From: Pachyseris speciosa
Lineage: Eukaryota > Cnidaria > Anthozoa > Scleractinia > Pachyseridae
Assembly: GCA_016490735.1 (NCBI GenBank)
Contig: JAEMWC010000663.1
Location: forward strand, 159,501 to 223,500
Length of the DNA: 64,000 nucleotides
Direction of reading: 5' to 3'
Shown: positions 1-10,869 of the stretch, piece after piece
How positions within the stretch are numbered: the stretch's first letter is position 1
Layout of the letters: every line of letters begins with the position of its first letter
The notes under the pieces: model-generated
Seen by the model: the letters and a program-made list of their open reading frames with translations, nothing else
Told to the model about the DNA's origin: nothing
Database searches by the model: none
Translations under genes and position numbers: made by a program

Positions 1-862
1 TTTCCCAAAATTGGCGCAGAGTTAAGTCAATGTCCTCTAACTTTGCCTCCCCACGAACGAAATAGGCATGGATGAAGTTTGTCTGTACGCAATACCCGAT
101 CTTGCTGTACGGATTTCCGATGCAAGTCCAACCCAGGGGTGTACATCTTGCAATTGGGTCTCCCGGAAATCCTTGGACGTCTCCATAGGAGTAATGCAGG
201 TCTAGACAATCGATACCAATCAGGATATCAACGATCGGTCACACGGTACTCTGTTTTGGAAACTTAATTCCTTGGAGATGTTTCCACTTGCTTGACTCTT
301 TTCCCCAGTCGATAATTCGCAAGTTTCCGGTAACTCGGTCTGTAGTGAGTGCGCTGATTTTTCCTGTAAACTAACCATCTACACTCTCCACCTCAAGTTC
401 TACAGGCATTGTTTCAAAAGTCTCAACTCTTCCATTGGGCACGTTCACTGTCACTCTTTGGTATTCCCCCTGCAGGCCTAATTGAGCTGCAACATCAGAA
501 TTGAGGTAAGTCCTTGTACTGGCATTGTCCAGCAGGGCGTTCATTTCTATTTGGCGATTACCATTTTTCAAGATCACAGGAACGGTTCGGAGTGCAACAA
601 AAACAGGTGCCTCTGATTCGTTCTGGGCTACCGTGGTCATCGATCTCCCAGTGATGTTTCCCTGCTCCCCCTCCGTAATCAGTTTGGATGTCTCAGCCCC
701 GGGTAACTCAGCAGAATTGTTAGGAGGGACAACCGATGGGTTGGTAAGCACTCCACCCTTCCTCTCGCTGTATTCAACTCCACTGCTGATGACTGATCTG
801 GATTTCTGATGTTTGCACTTTGAACTCGGTGCAACAGCCTGTGGTGGCCATTTACTGCACAT
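1..862 (-). pseudogene. BEL/Pao retrotransposon: aspartic protease part of pol, decayed
   Basis: One minus-strand reading frame runs from 862 to the left edge, broken by two stop codons (TAG at 371-373 and TGA at 239-241). The upstream part contains '[13 protein letters not shown]', where an aspartic-protease active site (usually LLD-S/T-G) is expected, in the style of the DUF1758 proteases of BEL/Pao elements. The downstream part contains 'DILIGID' and 'PLGWTCIG', which are typical of the end of that protease domain. Reverse transcriptase, integrase and the 3' LTR would lie beyond the left edge. The element is in the same orientation as the gag remnant and LTR to its right. The stops show that this copy is dead. 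Family assignment comes from motif recognition only; the seen frame and stops are certain. Confidence 0.8.
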
Positions 863-864
863 AC

Positions 865-2310
865 TCTGCTACAACGACATAAGCTTCTTTGGTGACCAAA
901 ATTCAAGCATCGATAGCATAACTTGAACTGTTTTGCCGTTTACCAGCGATTAGGGACAGTCATCTTCTGCTACAACTCGCAGTTCCAAACACCATCTGAT
1001 GGTGTTTGCTACAAACCGGACATTGTCGCTGCTTACAATCGGTGATCGAAGGCTCTGTGAAAAACGTGTTTATCTTGCGTTGAAATGCAGGGCGCCAGTC
1101 ACCTTTGGTAAGACCTTTGACGGTTTCATGCGCAATGGTATGAAACTGTGATTCTTGTATGACCCACTCTCGCAGAGTTTCCATAGATTCGATCTTAAAA
1201 TTCTTGTAGACCCAGCGATGATAGCATGCAAGCATTGGCTCCGTCATCTTCTTTTGTAGTTTCAAATACAGGGACCCGTCTCCAAGCTCTGCAGATCTTC
1301 CCACCTCCTTAAGATTAATAACTGCAATGTCCAACAGATTCGCAAAGTCTTCCATATCTTTTGAGTTGTCGGGTCGAATGGGTTTGAAATTTTCCATTTC
1401 CTCCAGCTTAATGGCAATTTGACGCCATTGGCCACCAAACTTGCATTCTAGTCTTTCTTTTGCAGCTTTGTAAGCGAATCCTGAATGTCCTAAGTTCTTG
1501 ATAGTCTTCAGGGCTTCTCCCAATAAGTACTGTCGTAACTGAAGGAGTTTATATTCTGGCGTCATGGGTGCTTTGTCAATGCAGGCAACGAATGGTGCTT
1601 TCCAACTCTCATAGGTCTTCTTGTTGCCGGAAAATACTGGTATAGCAATGCACTTAAGTTGAGTCCACATGTCACGCCCAATGGTCACTGCGGGAGCATC
1701 AGCTGAGCCTTTACCAGAGAGGTTCGTCGGTACTGGAGTAAATTGGTGGGTTTCTAGATCATCCTGATATAAATCAGTGTGTGGCCATTCGTAATGGTCT
1801 TGAAGCTCTCTTAGATCTGGGTGTGGCTCGTGCAAATTGTGTTTCCACTCGCGTGGGTCTTGAAGCTCCCGAGAAACTGGGTGTGGTTGGAATTCAGTTT
1901 CTTTACGCCGACCTCTCTCTGCTTCACTTAGCACAGATTCTGAAGTCGATGATTCCGATCTTGCTTTATCCAAATATTCTTGCGCTCTGTTCTGGGCATC
2001 GGTGAATTCGCTTTCTAACTGTTCCATTTCTCTGCTGATTTTTTCTTTTGATTATATCGATCTCCTCGACGTGAGTGTTCCTCCGCAAGGTTCTCCATAA
2101 CATGCAAAGCCGCCTCTAGAGCCAAATCAAGTCTTTCACATTCATTTCGCACTTGGTTACATCTTGGTGGGTGATCATCGTCGATTAATGATAACAGCTT
2201 TTGTCTGGCTCAAGTACAGTTTGTTTTCGCCTTACATTTTTCTTCTTTAAACGTTTCCAAGCGGTCCTCAGAATCTTCTGCCGGCTCTTCCACTTGATTC
2301 TTGGACATCT
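865..2310 (-). pseudogene. BEL/Pao retrotransposon gag, with zinc knuckle, frameshifted
   Basis: The longest intact piece (960-2027) is a Gag-like protein with an acidic, charged N-terminus and a DUF1759-like core ('IPVFSGNKKTYESWKAPF', then 'LLQLRQYLLGEALKTI'), the usual start of BEL/Pao polyproteins. It ends in a Cys-rich stretch ('CPVCSKHH'). In another frame at about 865-906 there is a CCHC knuckle, CYRCLNFGHQRSLC (CX2CX4HX4C), so a frameshift separates Gag core from knuckle. Upstream, a frame opens with ATG near 2309, meets an in-frame TGA and then shifts frame in an A-run near 2040 before joining the long piece. Gag would have packaged element RNA. Several independent lesions mean the copy is not functional. 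Confidence 0.8.
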
Positions 2311-2329
2311 TGCTAAAACAACGAACCTT

Positions 2330-2341
2330 GCTCTGCTACCA
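2330..2341 (-). other. Candidate primer-binding site of the BEL/Pao element
   Basis: Read on the minus strand, TGGTAGCAGAGC follows the LTR end by two or three bases. A TGG start just inside the 5' LTR is the normal position and start of a tRNA primer-binding site, and this wording is common in BEL/Pao elements. The primer tRNA was not identified. Confidence 0.6.
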
Positions 2342-2344
2342 GAT

Positions 2345-2582
2345 GTTCTGACGATATCTTAACCTATTATATTTTATACCAACGAAACGAAAGCGAAACG
2401 AAACTATAATCCTAGCAAAAAAATCCTAATGCTAAACTCTTATAAACTTAATTGAATACGTAGGAAAACTAAACTGACGAACGATGGAAAATGACTGACT
2501 TGAATAATTATTGTTCCCTTTTATAGCTAATGACATTAAACACTTGATTGCTAATTGTTAGCATTTCCCAGTAGGGGCGACA
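2345..2582 (-). mobile_element. 5' LTR of the BEL/Pao element (238 bp)
   Basis: On the minus strand the segment begins TGTCGCCCC and ends AGAACA, giving the usual TG...CA borders. A TATAAAAGG box lies at 2517-2525, where an LTR promoter is expected, and the primer-binding site follows immediately. The partner LTR is outside the window, so the borders rest on TG/CA, TATA and PBS placement and not on an LTR-LTR alignment. The outer flank that would hold the target duplication starts at 2583. Confidence 0.6.
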
Positions 2583-2667
2583 CCTATGCGATACAAAAAC
2601 AAGTCCTACTAATTAATGGCTAAAACTAATTGTTTCTCGTAAACAAGTAGTCAGCTCAGACAAGGCA

Positions 2668-3300
2668 GTGCGAGTTTTCTCTCCAACTTTGATCTGGGAA
2701 AAGGAGAGTTGGTTGTCTGGTTTGAAATACTCTACTGTCAGCAGGTGCTTTCCCTCTTTGTCTCTTAAGGAAGGCTCTTTGGCTCTTGAGGAAGCGATGC
2801 ATTACAGATTTCAAAAGCTAACACATTTGAACATGCAAAAGGTGAATCAGCATCCCTTCACTCAGAAAGAAGCAAAGAAACTTCTTAAAAATTGGCTCCA
2901 CAGACAGTAGAAAAGCAAGTTGACTCGGAAAGACTTGTCTTGCAACTTTTTGCAAATATGATCGTACCGTCCATTCTTCTGTAAGCTCTTGATTGTTTTC
3001 TCCTGTGTAGCTTGTTTGGGCAATTCCTCTAGAAAGTATTTCCTTACTGCTTCCCAATTCTTGACAATTCTGTCTAGTGCAGGATGGAGTGTAAGCCATC
3101 TACATTGAACATGGCGGATAAAAAGCTCATTGTCAAGTCCAAGATCAGATAACACACAGATGTAATCTTCTTTACGAGAGGGCGAGCTCTTTAACCAATA
3201 GAACAGATCTATGGCTAATTCCTCAGATTCCTCTCCATAAGCATTTATGCCTGCACGGAAAGCATTATGCACTACATGAATGTTACATGGAATGAGTTGA
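2668..3300 (-). pseudogene. hAT-like transposase fragment, frameshifted
   Basis: The minus-strand frame at 2862-3272 reads 'HNAFRAGINAYGEESEELAIDLFYWLKSS', then 'VQCRWLTLHPALDRIVKNWEAV'. This is the middle part of a hAT-type transposase or domesticated relative, in which a conserved histidine-rich segment is followed by 'RWLTL'. Below 2900 another frame continues the family ('PIFKKFLCFFLSEGMLIHLL'), so at least one frameshift is present. No N-terminal zinc finger or C-terminal dimerisation domain is seen here. The segment abuts the LTR of the BEL/Pao copy. I assign it to hAT from the wording of the conserved blocks, with moderate confidence. Confidence 0.5.
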
Positions 3301-3309
3301 ATTAAGCTT

Positions 3310-3770
3310 TAGTTAGTTTTTCTTATTTTTAATGAAATTATAGGGATTATAGGGCATTTACAAACTTTATAGGAAAATATAGGAAATACAGGAAATGTAG
3401 GGACACTTAATAGCTTGAAGCCTTCACAATTCATCTTCAAGAGCACATCTGCTACAATCTTGGACAAAACTGTTGAGAAAATTGAGCTTAGAAGCCTTTG
3501 TGCGTGCAAACAGTGATGAACTGAGTTTCAAAGCCCCCCTCCCCCCCCCCCCCCCCCAATTCAATGTTGTCTGCGCCTCCTAACCGTTTCCCTGACAATG
3601 GTGGCTTACCAACTTCAACATTGAAAAGGGGGAGGGAAGTTAGTTTAGGGATATTGTTGACTCACACATATTGGAGAAGTTTTTTTGGACCCTAGGAGGC
3701 CTATTTTCTCAAGTAGTTTTGTCCAAGATTGTAGCAGCAGAAAATAAATGCTATAAAGATAATAAAGGAA
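3310..3770. other. No gene seen; contains a 17-base C run
   Basis: AT-rich sequence without a credible exon. A pure C run fills 3541-3557. Short open frames here look random. Confidence 0.6.
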
Positions 3771-3773
3771 TCA

Positions 3774-4880
3774 CTAAACATTCAAGTACGAAGTATATCT
3801 GAAAAAATCTTGCATGTTGTCTGAAGTGATGTAATCCATGGCTGCTTTTACTGCCGCAAGTTCAATGTTTTCGTTTGTGAGTTCCGAAAGTTTATAATGC
3901 ATAACAAATCTCATTTTGTTAAAAACAAATTTAACTGGATTGAAATCTGGAGAGTAAGTAGGCGTATCAGTAAATGAGTTCAATGTTACGATCACCTAAC
4001 CATTCCTGTAGCGCTTCGCCACCTGAGAAATGGTGAGTGGGGCAGTTGTCCATGGACAACAATGTCTCCCAGAGCAAGGGCAGGTCTTCCTGTCTGAATG
4101 TTGGCTGCATTCCCTGCTTCACCAAAGAACTGAAGAAAGTTGATGGTACCAGATGCACCCTGTACAATGTTCATATATTCCACGCCATTTAGCCCGGCAA
4201 GAAGATTTACTGTTATGTTAGGTGAATCATGGTAACACATGATCTCTACGCACCTTTCACTAACCGGAGTGTGTCCATACCACCGCTTTCCGTGAAATCG
4301 CAGTTTCAGTCAACATTCATCAAAGAACTTCACCTTGTGTGGATTCTGCACGTGAAGGTAGTCAATATACATTTGTGTATACACCATGTTTTCCACTGTA
4401 AATCTTTCCTGGGCGAATGTGCTTATTTTTATCCTTGAGTACTTCAACCCGAAGTTCCATTCGGAATGTCTCCCAATTCGTTCAAACCATCATAGATCTC
4501 CTTCAAAGATGAAGTAGACCTTGCCTTTTTCCACGTTTCAGTCAGTTGTAAATCACCGTCTGTAAATCTAATGGGGTTTCCTCCTCCATGTCGCTTGGGT
4601 TCAGTGATATACAGTCTTTGTGTAGACACAGCCACACATTTTGAACACAACTTCTACTAACTCTAAAATGGTTTGCTACATCAGAAAACTGACCTGGGAA
4701 ATACCCTGTGTTAATATCTCCTCCATTCCTGATTATTTCATCAACTATCGATGTTTGAAGATCATAAGAAAGTATCCGATCTTTCACATAGGTTCTGCTT
4801 TTGCCACTAAGTCTTTCCATAAATACGAACTGCTTGACACGCTTTTCTGTATACGTATATACATACATACATACTTTATT
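3774..4880 (-). pseudogene. Tc1/IS630-type DDE transposase, decayed
   Basis: Minus-strand pieces line up in transposase order. 4540-4820 holds an N-terminal helix-turn-helix ('FSDVANHFRVSRSCVQNVW'). 4450-4600 holds 'PKRHGGG' and 'LKEIYDGL'. 3970-4240 holds 'SMDNCPTHHFSGGEALQEWL' with the second catalytic Asp context (DNCPTHH). 3780-3960 holds 'TPTYSPDFNPVKFVFNKMR', the block that normally carries the third acidic residue; here NPVK stands where NPVE is usual, so the last catalytic Glu appears changed to Lys. Frames change between pieces. The family moves DNA by cut and paste into TA. A fragment of the same family lies at 9268-9486. Confidence 0.7.
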
Positions 4881-5195
4881 CATCCCAAAAGGGCTTTTCA
4901 GAATAAAGGTACAATTGAATTAAAAAGTCTAACACAAACAGAAACTATGTACAAGTGATATAAAAACAAGTCAAAATAACAATGAATTAAGCTAGTTTAA
5001 AGTGTGCAATTAAGACTCTAATTTTAAAAGTAAATCTTTCTTTAGACAGCGTTTGAAGTCTTTTAGTGTGGGTTTTAACTTATAGGCATTGTCTAATGAG
5101 TTCCAAAGTTTGACGGTTCTGAAATAAAAGGTTCTTTGTCCTGTGGCAGTTCTATACAAGGGAATATGTAACATCTGGGAGTTCCTCGTTGGCAC
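4855..5195 (-). pseudogene. 3' end of a LINE with CATA-repeat tail
   Basis: The minus-strand frame at 5010-5195 reads 'IPLYRTATGQRTFYFRTVKLWNSL', then 'LKDFKRCLKKDLL' before its stop. This is the C-terminal tail of many LINE reverse transcriptases (CR1/Rex/jockey-like group). Downstream on that strand, after about 130 bases of 3' UTR, is a short tandem of CATA-type units (4858-4875). LINEs often end in such a simple repeat. The copy is heavily 5'-truncated. Confidence 0.65.
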
Positions 5196-5283
5196 TTAGT
5201 GATGCTAGCTCTTTGGATATATCTACAAAATAAGGAGTCAGGTGCACACCCAGTCATACTGTATGACGTGACGTGAACAATTC

Positions 5284-5680
5284 ATGGAGATTTTTCACCA
5301 TTTACATGGACAAACCGGCTGGTCGACGGTTGCAGTAAATGGTACACATCAAACACCCATGATGAAATTTCCATGGAACACGCATGTTCCATTTACACAA
5401 ACATTCCAAACGGTCGGGTTTACAGAGCGACCCAAGAACGAAAGGCCTGGAACTGACAGAAATGAGCAAATGGAACGCACATTTCCGTTTGGGAATTTGG
5501 ACTACCTTTTAAGAAATTATATTTTCCCAGGAAATTGTCCGTTTGGGAAAACCAAAATAGGCTTTCCATTTACATTCCAACCGAAATTTCCGGAATTTTT
5601 GGTAAATGGTAAACAACCTGCATTCTCCCGTGAAAACGGAGCAAATTGCCCTTGACAACATGCTAACTTTACGTCCAACC
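5284..5680. repeat. Probable dispersed repeat, unclassified
   Basis: The stretch keeps returning to short motifs built on 'CCATTTAC' and 'TTTCCGGAA', and an open frame crosses it only because stops are rare. Similar wording recurs at 7040-7222. It does not resemble a host exon. Confidence 0.3.
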
Positions 5681-5827
5681 TTCCCTCGTGCCTTTAATAC
5701 TCAACTGAAAATCGTAGTAAGCGGAATCAGAAGAAAATGGAAACGTTCTGATTCTTCCGACTCCGATTCCGTCGAGCTTATGACTCCACTTACGACTCAA
5801 ATTTTTGATTTTCACTGGGTCATCAGC

Positions 5828-6853
5828 GGGTCGGTACAAAACGTGGACCCCCCTACTGGACCCCCATCTGGACCCCTTCTGGACCCCCTTCTGGACCCCT
5901 TCTGGACCCCCTTCTGGACCCCCTTCTGGGCCCCCTTCTGGGCCCCCTTCTGGACCCCCCTCTGGACCCTTCGATTTTTCTGTTGAAAAATAATAAAATG
6001 ATATTTAACAGTCTTCGCTTTGGATTTCAACTTCGGCCGGTTCGTTGATAGTTACAGACAGTATTACAGTAATCGCGAACACTACCACAGTCAGTTGCCA
6101 TTTTTATCCCGAGAAAGACTTGTTTTGAATTTCGCTGATTTTTGTTGTTACAAAATACTTTAGGATTTTCTCACAAAGGAGATTAGATAAACATTAAGTA
6201 TGCAAAGTGCTGTTCGGCTTTCAACTGGGTTTCGAAGAATGTGAACCGAGCTCAAAAACTATCTTTTTTTTCTGTTTGGATTAGAATAAGCACTGCTAGT
6301 TAATGTTATTACTGCAGCAAAAAGGTGAGCAATGTTTTCTTCCACGCTGGCAAAATATAGTCGAAAGCTTGCTCTGAAATATCGTAGAGCCGTCAAATCC
6401 ACTGATTGTTGTGGCATCAGACATGATGGAATGAAATATGATCGCTCTGGTTGCCTAGCACGTGACATAAATCTGCCACCGATAATAATTTTCACATTCT
6501 CGGAAGCCAGTTGAAAGCTGAACAGTAATTTGCATATTTAACGTTTATCTAACCTTTGCGAGAAAATTCTAAAGTATTTGGTAACAACAACAAAAGTCAG
6601 CAACGCAAGTCTTTCTCGGGATGAAAATGGCAACTGGCTGTGGTAATGTTTGCGATTACTGTAATACTGTCTGTAACTATCAACGAACCGGCCGAATTTG
6701 AAATCCAAAGCGAAGACTGTTAAATATCATTTGATTATTTGTCAACAGAAAAATCGAGGGGTCCAGAAGGGGGTCCAGAAGGGGGTCCAGAAGGGGTCCA
6801 GATGGGGGTCCAGAAGGGGGTCCAGAAGGGAGGTCCACGTTTTGTACCGACCC
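5828..6853. mobile_element. Foldback DNA element with about 400-bp inverted arms
   Basis: 5828-6235 and 6503-6853 are inverted copies of each other with modest divergence, separated by about 270 bp of unique sequence. The outermost bases are GGGTCGGTACAAAACG and its complement. Inside each end lies a run of GGTCCAGAAGGGGGT-like units (about 15 bp): 5850-5970 on the left in C-rich orientation, 6755-6835 on the right in G-rich orientation. GGGTCATCAGC occurs at 5817-5827 and again at 6858-6868, four bases beyond the right end, and is a likely target duplication. No transposase is encoded, so this is a non-autonomous element. Confidence 0.75.
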
Positions 6854-7039
6854 GTGGGGGTCATCAGCGCTCGTACGACTCCGACTCCAACTCCGTCGCT
6901 AGTAAAAACCAACCTTATTGGCTACCTATTTTTCATTCTTTTAGCGCTGTATCGCTAAATATATGTGTGGACGAATGCTAAATAAAAGTTAAATTGCCTT
7001 ACCTGTGATGTATTGTCCTCCCTCTCTTGCCTCAGAAGT

Positions 7040-7372
7040 TCAGAGGTAAATGGCAAGGTAATTTCCGGAAAGTAAATCTCGAAAAAGTTGGTTAACCTCT
7101 CGAGGTTGTCCATTTTCCCGAAATATCGGAATTACCGGGAAATTTTCTGTTCCATTTGGCATTTCATTTCGGTGAGACACTCGGCTCCCCCGGTTTCCTT
7201 TGCTGTCAGATGTCGAAGGCAAGATGGCGGAATTAAAACCGTTCCATTTGACACCCTACTCAGCGGGGGAGGGGCAGGGGGGGCGGGGGTGGGGGGGGGG
7301 TTACCTAAAACACCGAAATCTGGAATCCGGAATGTGGCATCCGGAATCCGGAATACGAAATACGGAATGTAA
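7040..7372. repeat. G-rich tract followed by CCGGAAT-type short repeats
   Basis: 7262-7300 contains successive G runs (one of 10) that could form a G-quadruplex. 7320-7370 contains several imperfect GGAATCCGGAAT/GGAATACG units. Upstream 7040-7222 shares motifs with the repeat at 5284-5680. No gene is seen. Confidence 0.5.
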
Positions 7373-7379
7373 AGAAGTT

Positions 7380-8180
7380 TGGTAGAAAATTTTGACAAAG
7401 GTTGAAGTCGCTTGGGTAGTAATATGGCCAACAAATTATATGATGACTTAGCCTGAGTTTTGCAGCAATCAAGCCCATGAAGTTTATTCTAGGGCAGCAT
7501 TTTAATACTTTGGTTTTGCTTTTAATAAACCGCCTGATTCCTTTAAAGCACACAGCTTTCAATCACACCACAACGATACTAATCAATGTTTTGTGCATTT
7601 TGAACATTTTAAATTCTAATCATTTTAATTAAAAGCACCTTCTCTTGTTCTTTTTGTCGATGAAAAGTGTTAGCCCTGTCCACAAGTTGACGGCAACTTT
7701 TTGGACAACTTTCGATTTTCGATCAACCTATTTTGATTTCGAGCAACTGTTTTTCCGTTTTCAATGTTTTATTATTGATTTCAGCTAGATCTTTAAAAAA
7801 AAAAAGAGCTATTTTTTGCTTGTTATTTTAAACGCTTCGTGACCAAAAAGCAGAGGAAAATCACTTGTCTTAATTGCGCGTGGGAACGCTTACGCCTGAT
7901 TGGTCATTGTCTGTTGCTCCATGCTGGAATGTTTGGGAACTGTATCAGCGGATATACACTTTTACATCTTCTTTTGAACTCATTGTACTAATTTTTCTTA
8001 GAAACTGACCACAGATTGTAACTCAACAGAAAACTTGCAGCTAGCGCTTGAACAGTTCAGTTTTGATACTAAGAACTCGACAAATTACAGAACAGCAACT
8101 GTAAATTCAAACTGTACGCCGAAAAATATGCGTTTTTATGGAATAACTGGTGGAGAAGTTGACAATTCAGACAAGGCGTT
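7380..8180. other. No gene or recognisable element seen
   Basis: AT-rich non-coding sequence; the short frames crossing it show no recognisable motif. Confidence 0.5.
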
Positions 8181-8182
8181 CA

Positions 8183-9175
8183 TTACAGCGCTTACCAGTC
8201 ACACGCGCCCTCCAACGATTTTTCCCATTTTCGAAAACTAAGTTTTGGTGGACGTCAATCAAATGTTTCCATGACAATATAGTCCTCGTTTCGTGTCAGT
8301 TTCACGGCCATGTTCAATCGTTGTTGTGATCAGGTATAAATCGCTCAGTTATTGCTGACAAAGTCGTTTCCAATTTAATTCGTTGAGATGGAGGATTATT
8401 ATGTCGAGACGACATGGTCAGCCTTGAATCACATAGCATGCAGAAACACTTTTTGGGAGCAAAACGTTGTGAAGAAGGCGATTCGATTGTACGTAAACAC
8501 TGGAGCCATATGCGATCCGCCAAAGAGAAGATCAAAGAAACGAAAAATATCAGGTAGCTGAACACGTTGGCCTCAGAAAATGAGTCGAGTTGTGTGGAAA
8601 TTGACTTTTTATCAGTTTTTTACGGATGTAGATTATTTTAGCCGCAGAAATTCTTGTCATTCGTTATGCTATAAGATAATCCAGAGCTCTATCTTGACGA
8701 GTTGCAAGCGTGGTTGGAGTACGAGAGAGGTGAGGCGTATGCAATGCAAACCCTCCAGCAGAACTATACGACAGATGGGATTGACAGTAAAAAAGGTACT
8801 GAAAGCCGCAAGAGATTAGCAGTCAAAGTTTTGTAGTCCATCCTGTAATAAAGGTCATTATTTAGTTCTCAATTTCTTGTGGTTGCCGTACACTGTTCGT
8901 AAATTTGTAGCTTCAAATCATTGCCCGTGAGCGAGACGAACGAAAAGGCACAGAGTTCAGAAGATTTACTTCTCAGTTTCAACCAGAACAGTTTCTGTTT
9001 ATCATCGAGTCAAGTAAAGATGAAAGAGAAACTTGGGTACTCTGCGAGTAGTTCGTTTAAAAGAAACCCCGTTATTGTCATGGATACATTTGATTGACGT
9101 CCACCAAAACTTAGTTTTCGATAAAGGAAAAAGCCTTTGGAGGGCGCGTGTGACTGGTAACCGCTGTAATCATTT
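8183..9175 (+). mobile_element. DNA transposon with about 100-bp inverted repeats and DDE N-terminal remnant
   Basis: 8183-8283 and 9074-9175 are inverted copies (shared words include GTGGACGTCAATCAAATGT and AGTCACACGCGCCCTCC). Between them, plus-strand frames keep pieces of the DNA-binding half of a Tc1/IS630-like transposase. Near 8672 one reads 'NPELYLDELQAWLEYERGE'; after a frameshift another at 8770-8816 reads 'MGLTVKKVLKAARD'. At 8387-8563 a frame opens with ATG and runs through a basic stretch 'PPKRRSKKRK' that looks like a nuclear-localisation signal; I do not recognise it further. The catalytic domain is missing, so the element is internally deleted. Confidence 0.6.
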
Positions 9176-9267
9176 TCCATCCATTCCTTCAAGACTGCAA
9201 GTGATACAAACGGCTTTTCAGTTCTTCTGTTAATTTACTCCACTTTGTACCTCCTTTAGCTCGAGGA

Positions 9268-9486
9268 TTAATCGAGAGTTTCGCCAAATCTTTGTACTGA
9301 ATGGTGTTTACAGAGAGCTTCAGTTCCCGGCTCAGAAAAATAACGAAACGATCTCGGAATGTATCTGGTCACTCGATTGCCACCTTCCTGGAGAATTCTA
9401 TCTATTATCAGGGATTTCATGTCTTGATCCAGAGCAATTCCGGTGCGATAGGTTCGACCGAATTTGTCTACTTTTTGCGCCTCCAT
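9268..9486 (-). pseudogene. N-terminal fragment of a DDE transposase
   Basis: The frame reads 'RTGIALDQDMKSLIIDRILQ', then a GG-containing turn and 'YIPRSF'. It matches the layout of the N-terminal region of the transposase remnant at 3774-4880 ('SYDLQTSIVDEIIRNGG', then 'GYFPGQF'). The HTH that should follow is scrambled and no catalytic part is present. It lies just outside the inverted-repeat element at 8183-9175. Confidence 0.5.
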
Positions 9487-9731
9487 CTTTCTGAAGTTGC
9501 ATGCAATGACACGAAGCTTTCAAAACCCTAAAAACTGTCTTTAACTTTGTCAAACCTGCACATCAGGTGAACGAAACGTGCAACGTTTGTTTGACAAAAA
9601 TTCATTGTTTCGTGCTCCAAACGAAACATTTTCATTGGTCCAGGCGACACAGTTGTCTGGGAAACTGTCTCGTTTGAAAAATAAACATGCCTAAACATGC
9701 GCGAAAAAACGTTCACGCTTCACGGCAACCT

Positions 9732-10265
9732 CGTATCCAGGGTCTTCGTTCCTTTTGACCAGCGGCCGGGAAATGAACGACCCTGGAAAGATCCGAAATA
9801 TCGGACTTCTGGCTGAACTGCGCATGCTTAGGGATCAGAGGATTTGCATTCTTGTCCCTGAGTCTTCGCTCCGTACTGCGCAGGCTTAACGAAACGAAAG
9901 ACTTTCGAAAGATCCGATATGTTGACGATTCTGATTGGCTTTTTCAAACAATTCAAATAAACGGAAGTAAAACAGAACTCTTACAAACTCTCTGAGCCCT
10001 AAGCATGCGCAGTTCCTCCGGAAGTCCGATATTTTCGGACTTTTAAATCGGATCTTTCCAGGGTCGCTCGTTTCCCGACCGCTGGTCAAGGGGAACGAAG
10101 ACCCTGGGTACGAGGTTGAGGGTTTGAAAGAGTTCTGTTTTACTTCCGTTTATTTGAATTGTTTGAAAAAGCCAGTCAGAATCGTCAACCTATCGGATCT
10201 TTCGAGAGTCTCTCGTTTCGTCAAGCCTGTGCAGTACGGAGCGAAGACTTGAGGGACGAGAATGG
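9732..10265. mobile_element. Composite foldback element
   Basis: Two interleaved inverted pairs are visible. The first is 9733-9830 with about 10007-10118 (shared CCAGGGTCTTCGTTCC, ATATCGGACTT and the CCAGGGTCG block). The second is 9855-9965 with 10125-10260 (shared ACTCTTACAAACTC/AGAGTTCTGTTTTAC type words and CGGATCTTTCGA). No coding sequence is present. The layout suggests one palindromic element interrupted by, or rearranged with, a copy of itself. Confidence 0.6.
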
Positions 10266-10370
10266 CTTCACGGTTGAACGCAAATAGTAGAACCCTAATT
10301 TGTGTTGCGTATCCTGTGCAAGTAATAGGGAGATTCTTTGAGACAGCAAACTATACACATCACAGGATTC

Positions 10371-10850
10371 GCAACCTCAAAATTCGACTCTGCATCTGTC
10401 CTGTATGGGACAACTTGCGTATATAGAGAATAACATGGAAAAGTCACCAATTGTAAAAAAAACAAAAGGTGTGTAAATAACTATCTAATTTGAAATAAAG
10501 TTTTCCTACCTCAAATGTGTCGCGTACTTGTCTCTTGTGCCGATTTTGAAGTTTAGTGAAGTTATTCGAAATCGTTGTCTCTCCTTCTAAATTTGTTGTC
10601 TCTCCTCCTAAATAGTCGTCTCTCCTTCTTCGAATAACTTCACTAAAAGGCATCAGAATGGCTTCAAAATCGGCACAACAGACAAGTACGCGACACATTT
10701 GAGGTAGGAAAATTTTATTTCAAATTAGATAGTTATTTACAAATTTTTTTTTACGATCGGTGACTTTCCCATACAATTCTCTATATACATAAGCCGTCCC
10801 ATACAGGCCAGATGCAGAGTCGAATTTTGAGCTTGAGAAGCCTGTGCACA
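10371..10850. mobile_element. Palindromic element with three central TTGTCTCTCCTTCTAAA units
   Basis: About 200 bp on each side (10371-10575 and 10620-10848) are inverted copies; shared words include AATTCGACTCTGCATCTG, GTGTCGCGTACTTGTC and CGAATAACTTCACTAAA. The centre at 10577-10634 holds three imperfect copies of a roughly 20-bp unit based on GTCTCTCCTTCTAAAT. No frame of interest is present. Confidence 0.7.
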
Positions 10851-10869
10851 CATTTGCGTCCCTTCAACC

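Noticed and set aside
1..2582. A functional retrotransposon
   Set aside because: At least two stops in the protease frame and several frameshifts in gag show it is dead; the rest lies off the window.
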